From positions 1 to 48,861 of the forward strand of contig JAIPAP010000011.1 in assembly GCA_021740045.1 (NCBI GenBank): a stretch of 48,861 nucleotides of DNA, read 5' to 3'. Below are positions 34,522 to 43,794 of the stretch, in pieces; position 1 is the first letter of the stretch, and the number at the start of each line of letters is the position of its first letter. Source of the stretch: Bacteroidales bacterium. GTDB taxonomy: Bacteria; Bacteroidota; Bacteroidia; Bacteroidales; JAIPAP01. Both the position numbers and the translations under genes were made by a program. The notes below the pieces were generated by a model. The model was not told the DNA's origin, did no database searches, and saw only the letters and a program-made list of their open reading frames with translations.

Positions 34522-37206
34522 ATGTTTAAAGAACTGTTTACAAGGCTATACAAATATTTTCTGAGAGGCTACGAGGATTACTCCCTTGAGATCCAAAAGA
34601 AGATGAAATACCTCTTCATCTTCGCCATAGCGGGCTTGGTTATATATGTTGGATTGATCGCCGTAAGGGTATTCGGTGAATCCAATATCTACCTTCTGTC
34701 GGGCGATTTCTTTCTCCTGATCTTCCTGCTATCGACTTTGTTTTTTATTAAACATGAACGGATCTTAAAGGCTGCGTCAACAGTATCTTTAATCCCCATT
34801 AGCATTTTGTTTTATCATGTGATTGAAAATACCTATCTGGGATATCCCATTACCATCGACAGTCTCTTTGCCACCCTAGCCTTTATCATATTCGGGATAC
34901 TGATCCTGAGCCTGTTTGCCGTTAAAGTGAGTCAATTGCTGGTTTATAGCGGTATTGCATTTATAACCCTCATCATTCATTATATTGTAATGGTTGAGGA
35001 TACTTTTGGCGGCGAATTATCACAGGTGAGCTTAACGCACTTTGCCAGCGCTGTTATGGGATTGGGTATTAGCCTGCTGGTTGGGGTTTTAATCCTTAAT
35101 CTCTCACACGAGTTGATCAATATAGCCGAAAGGGCCCGGCGACGTTCGGAGGAAAAGTACTATTCCCTGTTCTCCAACATGATGGATGGATTTGCATACC
35201 TGAAATATGAAAAGAACCCGAGAAAAGATGAAGACAACCTGGTTTTGATCGAGGCTAATTACGCTTTGAAAAACATGCTGGATATCAATTATGACATCGA
35301 AAACAAAACAGCCTCACAGATATTAAATCAACTCAACTCCAATGACTACAGCATTGTTGACCGCCTGATAAATGCAGCCAGGACCGGTAAGGAAATCAAC
35401 GAAGAATACTACCTGGAGCCCATGGATATCTGGTTTCATCTCTACGCCTTTTCGCCCCAAAGAGGATTTGTGGTGGTGCTAGCCAGGAATATTACAGAAC
35501 AAAAAGAAAATAACGAAGCCCTGCTGAAGCGCGATAAAATTTTTATGGCCCTGGGACATGCTGCCAGCCTGCTCATTGAGACTTACTCATTGGATCAAAG
35601 CTTACCCAAAGTATTAGCCGAAATTGGGCAATCGGCCAATGTGAGCCGCACTTACATCTTTGAAAACCAACACCATCAGGATAAAGGATTATGCATGCAC
35701 CAGCTTTACGAATGGACAGCAGAAGGAATAACCCCACAAATTGATAATTCCGAATTACAAGAACTACCTTATAATATAGCCTCACCTGTATTGGGTGAAA
35801 AGCTATCCAAAGGAGACATCTATTTTGGCGATGTGAATAATATGGCCCAGGAAGAAAAAGATTTTCTTGAGCCCCAGGGTATTAAATCCATTCTGGTCGT
35901 TCCCATCTTCATTGAACAAACCTGGTGGGGCTTTGTCGGTTTTGATGAATGTACCGAAAACCGTAAATGGTCCAACGCCGAAATCGAAGCCCTGAAATTG
36001 GTGGCCGATATCATAGGAGCTTCAATATCACGTCTTCAAATGGAAAACAACTTGCGCCAGGCTAAAGAAAAGGCGGAAGAATCCGATAAACTCAAAGGGG
36101 CATTCCTGGCCAATATTTCCCATGAAGTACGAACGCCCATGAATGCTATAGTGGGGTTCTCGGAAATGATCACCGATCCTGACATTGAAGAGGAAGACAA
36201 AAAGGAATACCTGAAACTTATCAAGCAAAGCAGCAACAACCTGCTGAACCTGATCAACGATATAATCGATCTTTCCAAAATCGAAACCGGTCAACTGGAT
36301 ATTCATTACCGCGAATACAATATTAATGAACTGCTTGGGGATATCCGCAATAAATTCGTACATGAATTGGATGACACTTCCCAAAAAACTGTAAGTATCA
36401 ATTTGCGGATACCTGAAAAGTCTTCACTCCGGTATCTTTACACCGATTATTATTGGTTGAAGCAAATCATAACAAACCTGTTGGAAAACGCGGTTAAATT
36501 TACACCCAAAGGTTCCATCGATCTGGGCTATCATGTGGCCGGCAATGAGTTTATCAAGTTTTATGTGAAAGACACCGGCATAGGTATAGCTCCTCATAAC
36601 CATGAGCTGATCTTTGAGCAGTTCAGGCAAGCCGATAATACCTATACCCGCGAATATGGCGGAACCGGCCTTGGCCTCACCATTGTGAAAAAACTCCTCA
36701 ACGGACTTGGCGGTTATATTTGGGTGGAAAGTATACAGGGAAAAGGATCGGTTTTCTCGGTTATGCTGCCGCTAACGGAACCCGAAAATAAAACATTTAC
36801 CCATCAAATGCCCGCTTATATTGATGAATTTCATAACACCATCAATTACTGGAAAAAACAACCCATCCTCATGGTCGAAAAACATGAGGGTAATTTTGAG
36901 TTCATCAAGGCCTTAATGGGAAAAACCGCCCGCATAAAACGTTTAACAGATGAACAAAAGGCCCTGGAGAGTATTCGCAATAACCGGCCTAAACTAATCA
37001 TGCTCGATACTGATCTTACCGGGGAAGATAGCTGGAAAATTGCCCGCAACATTAACCGGCAAATCCCCGAGGTGCCTATAATCGCCATGTCGAACTTTAT
37101 CACCCCGGCCGATATCAAACGCATATTCGAAATGGGCTTCGACGATTACCTGATAAAACCGGTAGAACCTTACCAATTTTTTAAAAAACTTGAGAAATTC
37201 TGGTAA
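34522..37206 (+). CDS. Hybrid sensor histidine kinase (PAS-GAF-HisKA-HATPase-receiver)
   Basis: An 894-residue membrane sensor kinase. About six membrane segments (28-205) form an input module without a large periplasmic domain. A PAS-like domain (about 212-335), a GAF domain (about 345-510, ILVVPIFIEQTWWGFVGFDE), HisKA with phospho-acceptor His534 (ANISHEVRTPMNAI), and an HATPase with N box (NLLENAVKF) and G boxes (DTGIGIAP, GGTGLGLTIVKKL) follow. The C-terminal receiver keeps the acceptor Asp829 and Lys879 but has Glu786-Lys787 where the acidic pair is expected. No response regulator is adjacent, so its output is unknown. It is divergent from ilvE. Confidence 0.9.
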   Translation: MFKELFTRLYKYFLRGYEDYSLEIQKKMKYLFIFAIAGLVIYVGLIAVRVFGESNIYLLSGDFFLLIFLLSTLFFIKHERILKAASTVSLIPISILFYHVIENTYLGYPITIDSLFATLAFIIFGILILSLFAVKVSQLLVYSGIAFITLIIHYIVMVEDTFGGELSQVSLTHFASAVMGLGISLLVGVLILNLSHELINIAERARRRSEEKYYSLFSNMMDGFAYLKYEKNPRKDEDNLVLIEANYALKNMLDINYDIENKTASQILNQLNSNDYSIVDRLINAARTGKEINEEYYLEPMDIWFHLYAFSPQRGFVVVLARNITEQKENNEALLKRDKIFMALGHAASLLIETYSLDQSLPKVLAEIGQSANVSRTYIFENQHHQDKGLCMHQLYEWTAEGITPQIDNSELQELPYNIASPVLGEKLSKGDIYFGDVNNMAQEEKDFLEPQGIKSILVVPIFIEQTWWGFVGFDECTENRKWSNAEIEALKLVADIIGASISRLQMENNLRQAKEKAEESDKLKGAFLANISHEVRTPMNAIVGFSEMITDPDIEEEDKKEYLKLIKQSSNNLLNLINDIIDLSKIETGQLDIHYREYNINELLGDIRNKFVHELDDTSQKTVSINLRIPEKSSLRYLYTDYYWLKQIITNLLENAVKFTPKGSIDLGYHVAGNEFIKFYVKDTGIGIAPHNHELIFEQFRQADNTYTREYGGTGLGLTIVKKLLNGLGGYIWVESIQGKGSVFSVMLPLTEPENKTFTHQMPAYIDEFHNTINYWKKQPILMVEKHEGNFEFIKALMGKTARIKRLTDEQKALESIRNNRPKLIMLDTDLTGEDSWKIARNINRQIPEVPIIAMSNFITPADIKRIFEMGFDDYLIKPVEPYQFFKKLEKFW

Positions 37207-37232
37207 GGGCATTGGAAATGAAGATTTAATGA

Positions 37233-37380
37233 TGGAATATCTATTTGTTTTCCTTCTTTCATCCATTGTAGCGGCTTTCCCGATAACCATCAGCGGTATC
37301 GGCTCCAGGGAGATCACCTTTTATTTCGGCGCTCGCTTGATGGGACTGGATATTGTCCGAAAAATAACTGAAATCCGGTA
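37233..37380 (+). pseudogene. Remnant of a flippase-like (UPF0104/AglD-type) membrane protein gene
   Basis: About 40 codons (MEYLFVFLLSSIVAAFPITI, then SGIGSREITFYFGARLMGLD) closely resemble the conserved late segment of lysylphosphatidylglycerol synthase TM-region/flippase-like proteins, where SGIG(S/A)RE is the hallmark. The similarity stops at about 37350, and the frame ends at 37380 after unrelated residues. Intact members have about 300 residues. The upstream part is absent, replaced by the kinase gene, and the following membrane segments are missing. I read it as a deletion remnant. Confidence 0.6.
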
Positions 37381-37443
37381 GTTGAGGTACGATGATGCTA
37401 CCTTCTGCCGTTTTTGAAAAAAGATCAGGATTATATAAGCTAA

Positions 37444-37941
37444 ATGGCCTATTCAAAATATGTTGTCGACTCTCCGGACCTGCTGCTATCAGTTGATTGT
37501 GGTATTCGAGCCGGATTAGCTCTCTATACGAACGAGGCCAGGCTCCTATGGTTCGAATCGCATAACTACGGTAATCGACCCGCATTACGGCGGGGAGTAC
37601 AATCGGTTTTTCAAAAACACCCCAATATTGCCTGGCTTATTATTGAAGGGGGCGGCCCTGTTGCTGATATTTGGAAAAACTACGCTAAAAAACAATTCAT
37701 TAAAGTACGGCAGATCGATGCTGAAAAATGGCGCAATGAGCTCTTCTATAAAAAAGAACAACGGAACGGCAGCATGGCCAAACAAAATGCCGATACACTG
37801 GCCCGAAAAATGATCTCCTATTCCGGGATAGCACTTCCCAAAAAGCTCCGTCATGATGCGGCCGAAGCTATTCTTATCGGCCTTTGGGGTTTACTGGATA
37901 CAGGATGGATTGATGAAATTCCGGCAGAACTGCGAAAATAA
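37444..37941 (+). CDS. RuvC-like RNase H-fold protein, uncharacterised
   Basis: A 165-residue protein that I do not recognise as a named family, but it has the layout of RuvC/RNase H-fold nucleases. The first strand LLLSVDCGIRAGLALY carries Asp18; the strand AWLIIEGGGP carries Glu68; the last helix RHDAAEAILIGLWGL carries Asp138 and Glu141. The spacing closely follows RuvC of E. coli (Asp7, Glu66, Asp138, Asp141), and DAAEA mirrors the RuvC C-terminal helix. No signal peptide. It sits alone between the flippase remnant and htpG. A structure-selective nuclease or a DNA-binding relative is plausible. Confidence 0.7.
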   Translation: MAYSKYVVDSPDLLLSVDCGIRAGLALYTNEARLLWFESHNYGNRPALRRGVQSVFQKHPNIAWLIIEGGGPVADIWKNYAKKQFIKVRQIDAEKWRNELFYKKEQRNGSMAKQNADTLARKMISYSGIALPKKLRHDAAEAILIGLWGLLDTGWIDEIPAELRK

Positions 37942-38052
37942 AGCATCTGCGACAAATTGACAGTCACCCTCCGTTGGCATAGGCTTTGCTAAGCCATGTT
38001 GCGAAAAAGTAAAATTGAAAATTAATCCAAATCATTAAAAATACAGTGCTTT

Positions 38053-39963
38053 ATGGAAAAAGCTAAGGGAAGAATAGATGTTCAAACGGAAAACATATTT
38101 CCGATCATTAAAAAGTTTCTCTATTCCGATAATGAAATCTTTCTTCGCGAATTGATATCGAATGCTGTTGATGCTACCCAAAAGTTGAAATCTTTTGCAC
38201 GCGTTGGGCAGTATAAGGAAGAAATGGGCGATCTTACCATACAGGTGATTCTTGATACCAAGAAAAAGACCATTACGGTTAAAGACCGCGGCATAGGCAT
38301 GACAGCCGATGAGGTGGATAAGTACATCAACCAGGTGGCCTTTTCCAGTGCCGAGGAATTCGTTAAGAAATTCAAGGGTAAGGAAAAAAGTGAAATCACT
38401 AATATAATCGGTCATTTCGGGCTTGGATTCTATTCCAGCTTTATGGTATCTAAAAAAGTTGAACTCGATACCAAAACCTATAAGAAAGGCGGACAGACCA
38501 AGGCAGTGCATTGGGAATGCGACGGCACACCCGAATACACCCTTGAAGAATCGGACAAAAAAGACCGTGGTACCGAAGTAACCCTCCATCTTGCCGACGA
38601 CGCTAAAGAATTTTTGGAAGAACAGCGCTTATTGAATCTGCTGAAGAAATACTGTAAATTCCTGCCCATCCCCATACAATTTGGCACCGAAAAGGTTACC
38701 GAAGAAATTGAGGGTGAAAAGGATAAGGACGGGAACCCCAAAACCAAAGAGGTGGAAAAACCGCGCATTATCAACAACACTGAACCGGCCTGGACGCGCA
38801 AGCCCACTGAACTGAAGGATGAGGATTACAAGAATTTCTACCGCGAGCTGTACCCATACAGCATGGAGGAACCCCTATTCCATATTCACCTTAATGTGGA
38901 CTATCCGTTCAATCTAACGGGAATATTGTATTTCCCCAAGGTGAAGAATAAGCTCGAAATCCAGCGCGATAAAATTCAGCTCTATGTAAACCAGGTATTT
39001 GTTACCGATTCCGTAGAGGGTATTGTACCTGATTTCCTCACCCTGCTGCATGGTGTGATCGATTCACCCGATATTCCGCTTAATGTGTCGAGGAGCTACC
39101 TGCAAAGCGATTCGAATGTGAAGAAAATTTCCAATCACATCATGAAAAAGGTAGCCGATAAGCTTGATGAGCTGTTCAAGAATGATCGTAAGGATTTCGA
39201 AAGTAAATGGGACGACATCAAAGTATTTATCGAATATGGAATGATCTCCGAGGAGAAGTTTTTCGAACGTGCCAGGAAATTTGCCTTGCTTAAGAATATG
39301 GACGGTAAGTATTTTACCATTGATGAATACCGCGATCATATCAAAACCGAACAAACTGATAAGGACAAAAACGTGGTTCACCTGTATACCACCAATATCG
39401 ACGAGCAGCACAGCTATATTGAAACCGCCAGGGACCGCGGCTATGATGTGTTGGTGCTGGATGGACCCATCGACAATCACTTTGTGAATACCCTGGAGCA
39501 AAAGCTTGAAAATGCTTCCTTCTCAAGGGTAGACGCCGACGTGATTGATAAGCTCATTAAAAAAGAAGAGGAAGCCCCTTCGAAGCTCAGCGAGGAGGAA
39601 CGCAATAAGCTTAAGGAAGTGGTTGAAAAGCATGTTGATACCAACAAATTCAGCGTGGTGCTTGAGAACCTGAGTGAAACCGATCAGCCGATGATGATCA
39701 CTCAACCCGAATTTATGCGCCGCATGCGCGACATGTCGGAGGTTTCGGGTGATGCCGGTTTTATGGGCAATATGCCGGTGCATCTCAACTTGGTTGTAAA
39801 TGGTAATCACCGATTGATGAATGAGGTACTTAACACCGAAAATGAACAGCAACAAGGTAAGCTCATCAAGCAAATGACCGACCTGGCCTTACTTTCGCAA
39901 AACATGCTGAAAGGTGAGGAACTTACCAACTTTATCAGGCGCAGCGTTGATATCATTGGTTAA
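38053..39963 (+). CDS. htpG: Molecular chaperone HtpG (Hsp90)
   Basis: ATP-dependent cytosolic chaperone. The N-terminal GHKL ATPase domain contains FLRELISNAVDATQKL (Glu and Asn of the N box), VKDRGIGMTADEV and IGHFGLGFYSSFMVS. The middle domain has LPLNVSRSYLQ-type sequence (IPLNVSRSYLQ). The C-terminal dimerisation region ends near DIIG. A lysine- and glutamate-rich stretch at about residues 215-240 (EEIEGEKDKDGNPKTKEVEK) is the charged loop. Length 636 residues is normal. It has its own terminator and is a single-gene unit. Confidence 0.96.
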   Translation: MEKAKGRIDVQTENIFPIIKKFLYSDNEIFLRELISNAVDATQKLKSFARVGQYKEEMGDLTIQVILDTKKKTITVKDRGIGMTADEVDKYINQVAFSSAEEFVKKFKGKEKSEITNIIGHFGLGFYSSFMVSKKVELDTKTYKKGGQTKAVHWECDGTPEYTLEESDKKDRGTEVTLHLADDAKEFLEEQRLLNLLKKYCKFLPIPIQFGTEKVTEEIEGEKDKDGNPKTKEVEKPRIINNTEPAWTRKPTELKDEDYKNFYRELYPYSMEEPLFHIHLNVDYPFNLTGILYFPKVKNKLEIQRDKIQLYVNQVFVTDSVEGIVPDFLTLLHGVIDSPDIPLNVSRSYLQSDSNVKKISNHIMKKVADKLDELFKNDRKDFESKWDDIKVFIEYGMISEEKFFERARKFALLKNMDGKYFTIDEYRDHIKTEQTDKDKNVVHLYTTNIDEQHSYIETARDRGYDVLVLDGPIDNHFVNTLEQKLENASFSRVDADVIDKLIKKEEEAPSKLSEEERNKLKEVVEKHVDTNKFSVVLENLSETDQPMMITQPEFMRRMRDMSEVSGDAGFMGNMPVHLNLVVNGNHRLMNEVLNTENEQQQGKLIKQMTDLALLSQNMLKGEELTNFIRRSVDIIG

Positions 39964-40024
39964 ATCCGTGCGCATTACCAAATGCGAGTTGAATAGTATG
40001 TATAACAATGAAGAAAAATAAATG

Positions 40025-40066
40025 GATCAGCTTGGTTTTACAAAAACAACCGGGCTGATCTTATTT
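40025..40066 (+). terminator. htpG terminator
   Basis: GATCAGC (40025-40031) and GCTGATC (40054-40060) close a hairpin with an inner GGTTTT/AAAAC pairing, followed by TTATTTT. It lies 60 bp after the htpG stop. Confidence 0.75.
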
Positions 40067-40145
40067 TATACGGTAATTAAAAATTAATCAATAAATTAGG
40101 CGTTATCAATAATCACATAAGACTAAACGAAAAATACAGGAAATA

Positions 40146-40736
40146 ATGAAGAAATCATGGATAATTGGCGGCGTCATCGTCCTTATTCTCATCATTTTGA
40201 TCGGGAATAGCATTGGAAAATATAATGCCCTTGTAGACCGGGAAGAAGCTGTTGAAGCTCAGTGGTCGCAGGTGGAAAACGTTTACCAGCGCCGGGCTGA
40301 CCTTATACCTAACCTGGTGAATACGGTAAAAGGATATGCCGACTTTGAACAAAAAACATTAACCGATGTCATCGAAGCTCGATCAAAAGCAACCTCGGTA
40401 AATGTAAACCCCCAGAATCTTGATCAGCAATCATTGCAAAAATTTCAACAGGCCCAGGGCCAATTGGGGTCAGCCTTATCAAGGCTGATGGTTGTGGTGG
40501 AACGTTATCCGCAATTGAAAGCCAATGAGAATTTTTTGCAGTTACAAGCCCAACTGGAAGGCACAGAGAACCGTATTACGGTTGAACGCCGCAAATTCAA
40601 TGAAGTTGCCCGCGAATACAATTCGATGATTCGCCGCTTCCCGATGAACCTGTTTGCTTCATCTTTTGATTTTGAGCGTAAAGCCTATTTCGAAGCCGAT
40701 AAAGGCGCTGAAGAACCACCTAAGGTTGAATTTTAG
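40146..40736 (+). CDS. lemA: LemA family protein
   Basis: A 196-residue LemA protein with one N-terminal membrane helix (about 5-24, IIGGVIVLILIILIGNSIG). The rest is a helical bundle with family motifs YNALVDREEAVEAQWSQVENVYQRRADLIPNLVNTVKGYA and ENRITVERRKFNEVAREYN. The LemA fold is known, but its biochemical role is unsettled. It is followed closely by two TPM-domain genes, a widespread and conserved trio, so the three products probably act together at the membrane. Confidence 0.93.
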   Translation: MKKSWIIGGVIVLILIILIGNSIGKYNALVDREEAVEAQWSQVENVYQRRADLIPNLVNTVKGYADFEQKTLTDVIEARSKATSVNVNPQNLDQQSLQKFQQAQGQLGSALSRLMVVVERYPQLKANENFLQLQAQLEGTENRITVERRKFNEVAREYNSMIRRFPMNLFASSFDFERKAYFEADKGAEEPPKVEF

Positions 40737-40747
40737 ATCATATAACC

Positions 40748-41188
40748 ATGCCCACAGCAAAGAAATTTTTTACCCAGGACCAGAAAAATGAAATCGCCCA
40801 GGCCATTTCCGAGGCGGAATTGACCACTTCAGGCGAAATCAGGGTCCACATTGAAAATAAATGCCCCGGCGATGTACTCGACCGGGCTGCATATATTTTC
40901 AAACATCTGAATATGCATAAAACCCAGCTGCGTAACGGGGTACTCTTTTACCTGGCCATTAACAGCAAAAAGTTTGCGATACTGGGCGATAAAGGTATTA
41001 ATGCTGTAGTTCCCGAAAACTTCTGGGATCGGATCAAAAAAGAAATGCAAAACCACTTTGAGGAAAGCCGCTTTACACAGGGGCTGGTTGAAGGTATAAA
41101 AGCCTCGGGCAATGCCCTGAAAGAGCATTTTCCATACCAGGAAGATGATGAAAACGAGCTCTCCAACGATATTTCATTTGGTAAATAA
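40748..41188 (+). CDS. TPM-domain protein, soluble form
   Basis: A 146-residue single TPM (TPM_phosphatase/DUF477) domain with no signal peptide or membrane helix (TSGEIRVHIE, VLFYLAINSKKFAILGDKGI, FEESRFTQGLVEGIKASGNAL). TPM domains include the thylakoid protein TLP18.3, for which weak phosphatase activity was reported. It is predicted to lie on the cytosolic side. It starts 11 bp after lemA, and its stop codon abuts the ATG of the next gene. Confidence 0.88.
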   Translation: MPTAKKFFTQDQKNEIAQAISEAELTTSGEIRVHIENKCPGDVLDRAAYIFKHLNMHKTQLRNGVLFYLAINSKKFAILGDKGINAVVPENFWDRIKKEMQNHFEESRFTQGLVEGIKASGNALKEHFPYQEDDENELSNDISFGK

Positions 41189-41992
41189 ATGATCATGAGA
41201 AAACACATAATTTCATTCATTTTAATAGCCGGTTTTTTAATAACCGGCCTTCAGGCACAGGATATTCCCAAACGCCCTTCACCTCCAAGACTGGTAAATG
41301 ATCTCACCGGCAATACTTTAAGCAAAGCGGAATACAACCAGTTAGAGGGTACGTTAGAACAATATGCCCGCAAAACAAAAACCCGTATAGCCGTGGTTAT
41401 CCTTAATGATCTACGGGGTTATGCCATGTCCGATCTGGCCTTCCGCATTGGTGAAGAATGGGGTGTGGGTGATGCCGAATTTAACAATGGGATTGTCATT
41501 TTGGTTAAACCAAAAACCGGTGGAGATGAAGGCGAAACCTTTATTGCAACCGGCTACGGCCTCGAGGGGGCAATCCCTGATGCGGTAGCTCATCGTATTG
41601 TAACCAATGAAATGATCCCGCATTTCAAGAAAAACGAGTATTATGCCGGGTTGAATGGAGCCAGTAGCATTATCATGGATCTGGCTTCAGGCGAGTATCC
41701 TCCCAAGGAATACCTGCGCGATACCAGTACCAGTCCGCTTGCAGCCTTGGTCCCCTTGCTTGCCATTCTGGGTGTTTTTCTGCTGATGCGAGTCTCAAGG
41801 GCCCGCTCCTATTCGGTGGGGCATGGCGTTCCCTTTTGGGCCAGCCTTTTCCTTTTGGGTAGTTTAGGCGGGAGTCGTGGTGGTCATTGGAATGATTTTT
41901 CTTCCGGAGGCGGAAGCTTCGGCGGAGGAGGAGGATTCGGTGGCTTCGGCGGTGGAAGCTTCGGTGGCGGTGGCGCCGGCGGAAGCTGGTAG
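41189..41992 (+). CDS. TPM-domain protein, exported membrane form with Gly-rich tail
   Basis: A 267-residue protein with signal peptide (about 1-23), then an extracytoplasmic TPM domain (about 35-165; TRIAVVILNDLRGYAMSDLAFRIGEEWGVG, NNGIVILVKPKTGGDEGETFIATGYGLEGAIPD). A membrane segment (about 183-200) precedes a tail made almost wholly of Gly, Ser and Phe and ending GGSW. This is the YgcG-like arrangement. The ATG at 41189 directly follows the previous stop; a second ATG (41195) is equally possible. Third gene of the lemA operon. Confidence 0.9.
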   Translation: MIMRKHIISFILIAGFLITGLQAQDIPKRPSPPRLVNDLTGNTLSKAEYNQLEGTLEQYARKTKTRIAVVILNDLRGYAMSDLAFRIGEEWGVGDAEFNNGIVILVKPKTGGDEGETFIATGYGLEGAIPDAVAHRIVTNEMIPHFKKNEYYAGLNGASSIIMDLASGEYPPKEYLRDTSTSPLAALVPLLAILGVFLLMRVSRARSYSVGHGVPFWASLFLLGSLGGSRGGHWNDFSSGGGSFGGGGGFGGFGGGSFGGGGAGGSW

Positions 41993-42194
41993 TTTCCTGA
42001 ATAATCTTTGCTTAATAAATGAGAGCACTTCCCTTAGCAACAAAGCGCTTAGCCCATAGCGTCAGCCATATCCCATTAGAAATACTGCAGGATAATCACT
42101 AACTGAATCAAGCTCATTAAAGATGCATTAAACCATTAGCGGTAAAAATCTTCTTAATTCGGATAATAGCGTTGGAATAATACCCGGTAACCAT

Positions 42195-42233
42195 AAAAAA
42201 ACGCCACACTGCTTGCAGTATGGCGCTTTTTAT
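42195..42233. terminator. Bidirectional terminator between TPM and FN3 protein genes
   Basis: AAAACGCCA-C-ACTGC and GCAGT-A-TGGCG-C-TTTT form a long stem with only a TT loop and single mismatches, with A- and T-runs on either side. It serves the convergent lemA operon and the minus-strand FN3 gene. Confidence 0.85.
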
Positions 42234-42259
42234 TTCTACTTAATATCTTCTCCTATCTC

Positions 42260-43717
42260 CTATCGAACATGAAGCTTGCGGGTACTGATACCTTCTTCGG
42301 TTTCCACGGTCAGTATATACAAGCCTGAATTCATATTCAGGTCAATGGGCAATTCATTGGTTACACCATCAAAATGTATTTCCCTTATTATCCTTCCGGT
42401 GAGATCGGAAAGGCGAATGAGGGCATCTTTTTCAGGCGCTTCAAATACTATCCTTACATGCTCATGAGCCGGGTTGGGATAAATATTGAAGGCATTGGCA
42501 TCGGTCTCTCCTATTCCCACAGCGGCAATGGTAAACGACCAGGTTTCACTCCACATGGTGGTGTCATCGGTATGTAATGCCCTAACATGCCAGTAATAGG
42601 TCATTCCACTATCGGTAAGCGCCGAGGGCACCTCGTATTCCACATAACCGGTTGGGTTCGTATTGATGACCTCTTTAACTTCCAGATCTCCTAGATCAGG
42701 ATCATTTCCAATTTGAAGTTGATATTTTGAACTACCATTGATCTTTTTCCACTTGAGTGTAGGTCCAACTTCCACATTGGTCATCTCATTAGCGGGGCTA
42801 TTAAGTTCAACGGTATTAATGGTTTCAAAGCTGATGGTATCGCTGTAGATCGTGTCTTTTGCATGAAACGCTGAAACGTTCATGAAATAAGTTGTTCCGA
42901 AATCGAGTGTATCGGCATCCAGCGAGTTATCACTAACTTCATCGCTGCTGACGATTACCTGCATATCATGATCCAAGGCCAATCGTACAATATATTTATC
43001 GATTCCAGCCACTTCATCCCACTCAAGTTCATCATTTGGCATAACTTCGGTTTCGCCATCCGAGGGACTTGAAGTTTCAAAGGCTTCCAACGTTCTAACA
43101 TCAATTGTTTCGGTCCATATAGTGGTATCTGCTGCATGACGCGCTCTCACCCTTACATAGTAGTCCGTTCCAAAGTATAAATTGGATGTATTATCATTGG
43201 TAACATTACCTTCTACCGACTTTTTCATCAAAACAGGACTATCAAAACTATCGGTTGTATCCACCTGGTAATCGAAAAAATCGACACCGTCAATGCCGCG
43301 CCATTCAATTTCAAAATTGGGGGGCAAATCATCATCACCACTATCGGGATCCCTCATTTCAACGCCAACGCGGGTTAAAAAATGCCAGGTTTCCGACCAG
43401 TCGGATTCTTCGTTATCATCAATAGCTTTAACCCGCCAGTAATAAGTGGTATCGAATAACAAATCGGTTGCTGTATAGCTACTCAGTTCAGTTTCATGTT
43501 CCTGGTATGTGTCGAAATTTTCATTGGTCGAAATCTGAACTTTATAATATAAGCCAATTCCCCCTGCAACTGCTTCCCAATCGAGTTCCACTGCAGGATC
43601 CATATCGTCATCACCATCATCGGGATCAAGAAGAGTGGGGGCGTATATGTTTACTGACGCCATCAGATGCAAGGTGGTGAAAGCTACGAGTACTAGGATT
43701 AAGTATAATTTTTTCAT
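42260..43717 (-). CDS. T9SS-sorted fibronectin type III-like repeat protein
   Basis: A 485-residue secreted protein with a signal peptide (MKKLYLILVLVAFTTLHLMA). Four tandem FN3-like domains of about 95 residues each end in a (Y)YWRVKA...DTTxWSETWxF.T pattern (YYWRVKAIDDNEESDWSETW; YYWHVRALHTDDTTMWSETW). The first two begin with acidic loops (DPDDGDDDMDP, DPDSGDDDLPP). The C-terminal 80 residues are a T9SS type A sorting domain (FNIYPNPAHEHVRIVF...GLYILTVETEEG...RKLHVR). No enzymatic domain is visible; an adhesin or structural surface role is likely. Confidence 0.85.
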   Translation of the reverse strand: MKKLYLILVLVAFTTLHLMASVNIYAPTLLDPDDGDDDMDPAVELDWEAVAGGIGLYYKVQISTNENFDTYQEHETELSSYTATDLLFDTTYYWRVKAIDDNEESDWSETWHFLTRVGVEMRDPDSGDDDLPPNFEIEWRGIDGVDFFDYQVDTTDSFDSPVLMKKSVEGNVTNDNTSNLYFGTDYYVRVRARHAADTTIWTETIDVRTLEAFETSSPSDGETEVMPNDELEWDEVAGIDKYIVRLALDHDMQVIVSSDEVSDNSLDADTLDFGTTYFMNVSAFHAKDTIYSDTISFETINTVELNSPANEMTNVEVGPTLKWKKINGSSKYQLQIGNDPDLGDLEVKEVINTNPTGYVEYEVPSALTDSGMTYYWHVRALHTDDTTMWSETWSFTIAAVGIGETDANAFNIYPNPAHEHVRIVFEAPEKDALIRLSDLTGRIIREIHFDGVTNELPIDLNMNSGLYILTVETEEGISTRKLHVR

Positions 43718-43755
43718 ATGCCTTATTATTTATTGCTTTATTTTCAGGTTTGAAT

Positions 43756-43788
43756 AAAACCGGCTACGCCTTTGGCATAGCCGGTTTT
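43756..43788 (-). terminator. Terminator of the BNR-propeller gene
   Basis: AAAACCGGCTA-C-GCC and GGC-A-TAGCCGGTTTT form a 14-bp stem with one mismatch and a 3-nt loop, 7 bp after the stop of the minus-strand propeller gene. It separates that gene from the FN3 gene. Confidence 0.9.
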
Positions 43789-43794
43789 AGAAAA

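Noticed and set aside
37585-37854. 89-codon minus-strand open frame opposite the RuvC-like gene
   Set aside because: The plus-strand frame has a coherent nuclease-fold pattern; the reverse frame does not.
42955-43137. Short minus-strand frame in another register inside the FN3 protein gene
   Set aside because: The main frame has regular repeats and a sorting domain, so this is an out-of-frame shadow.
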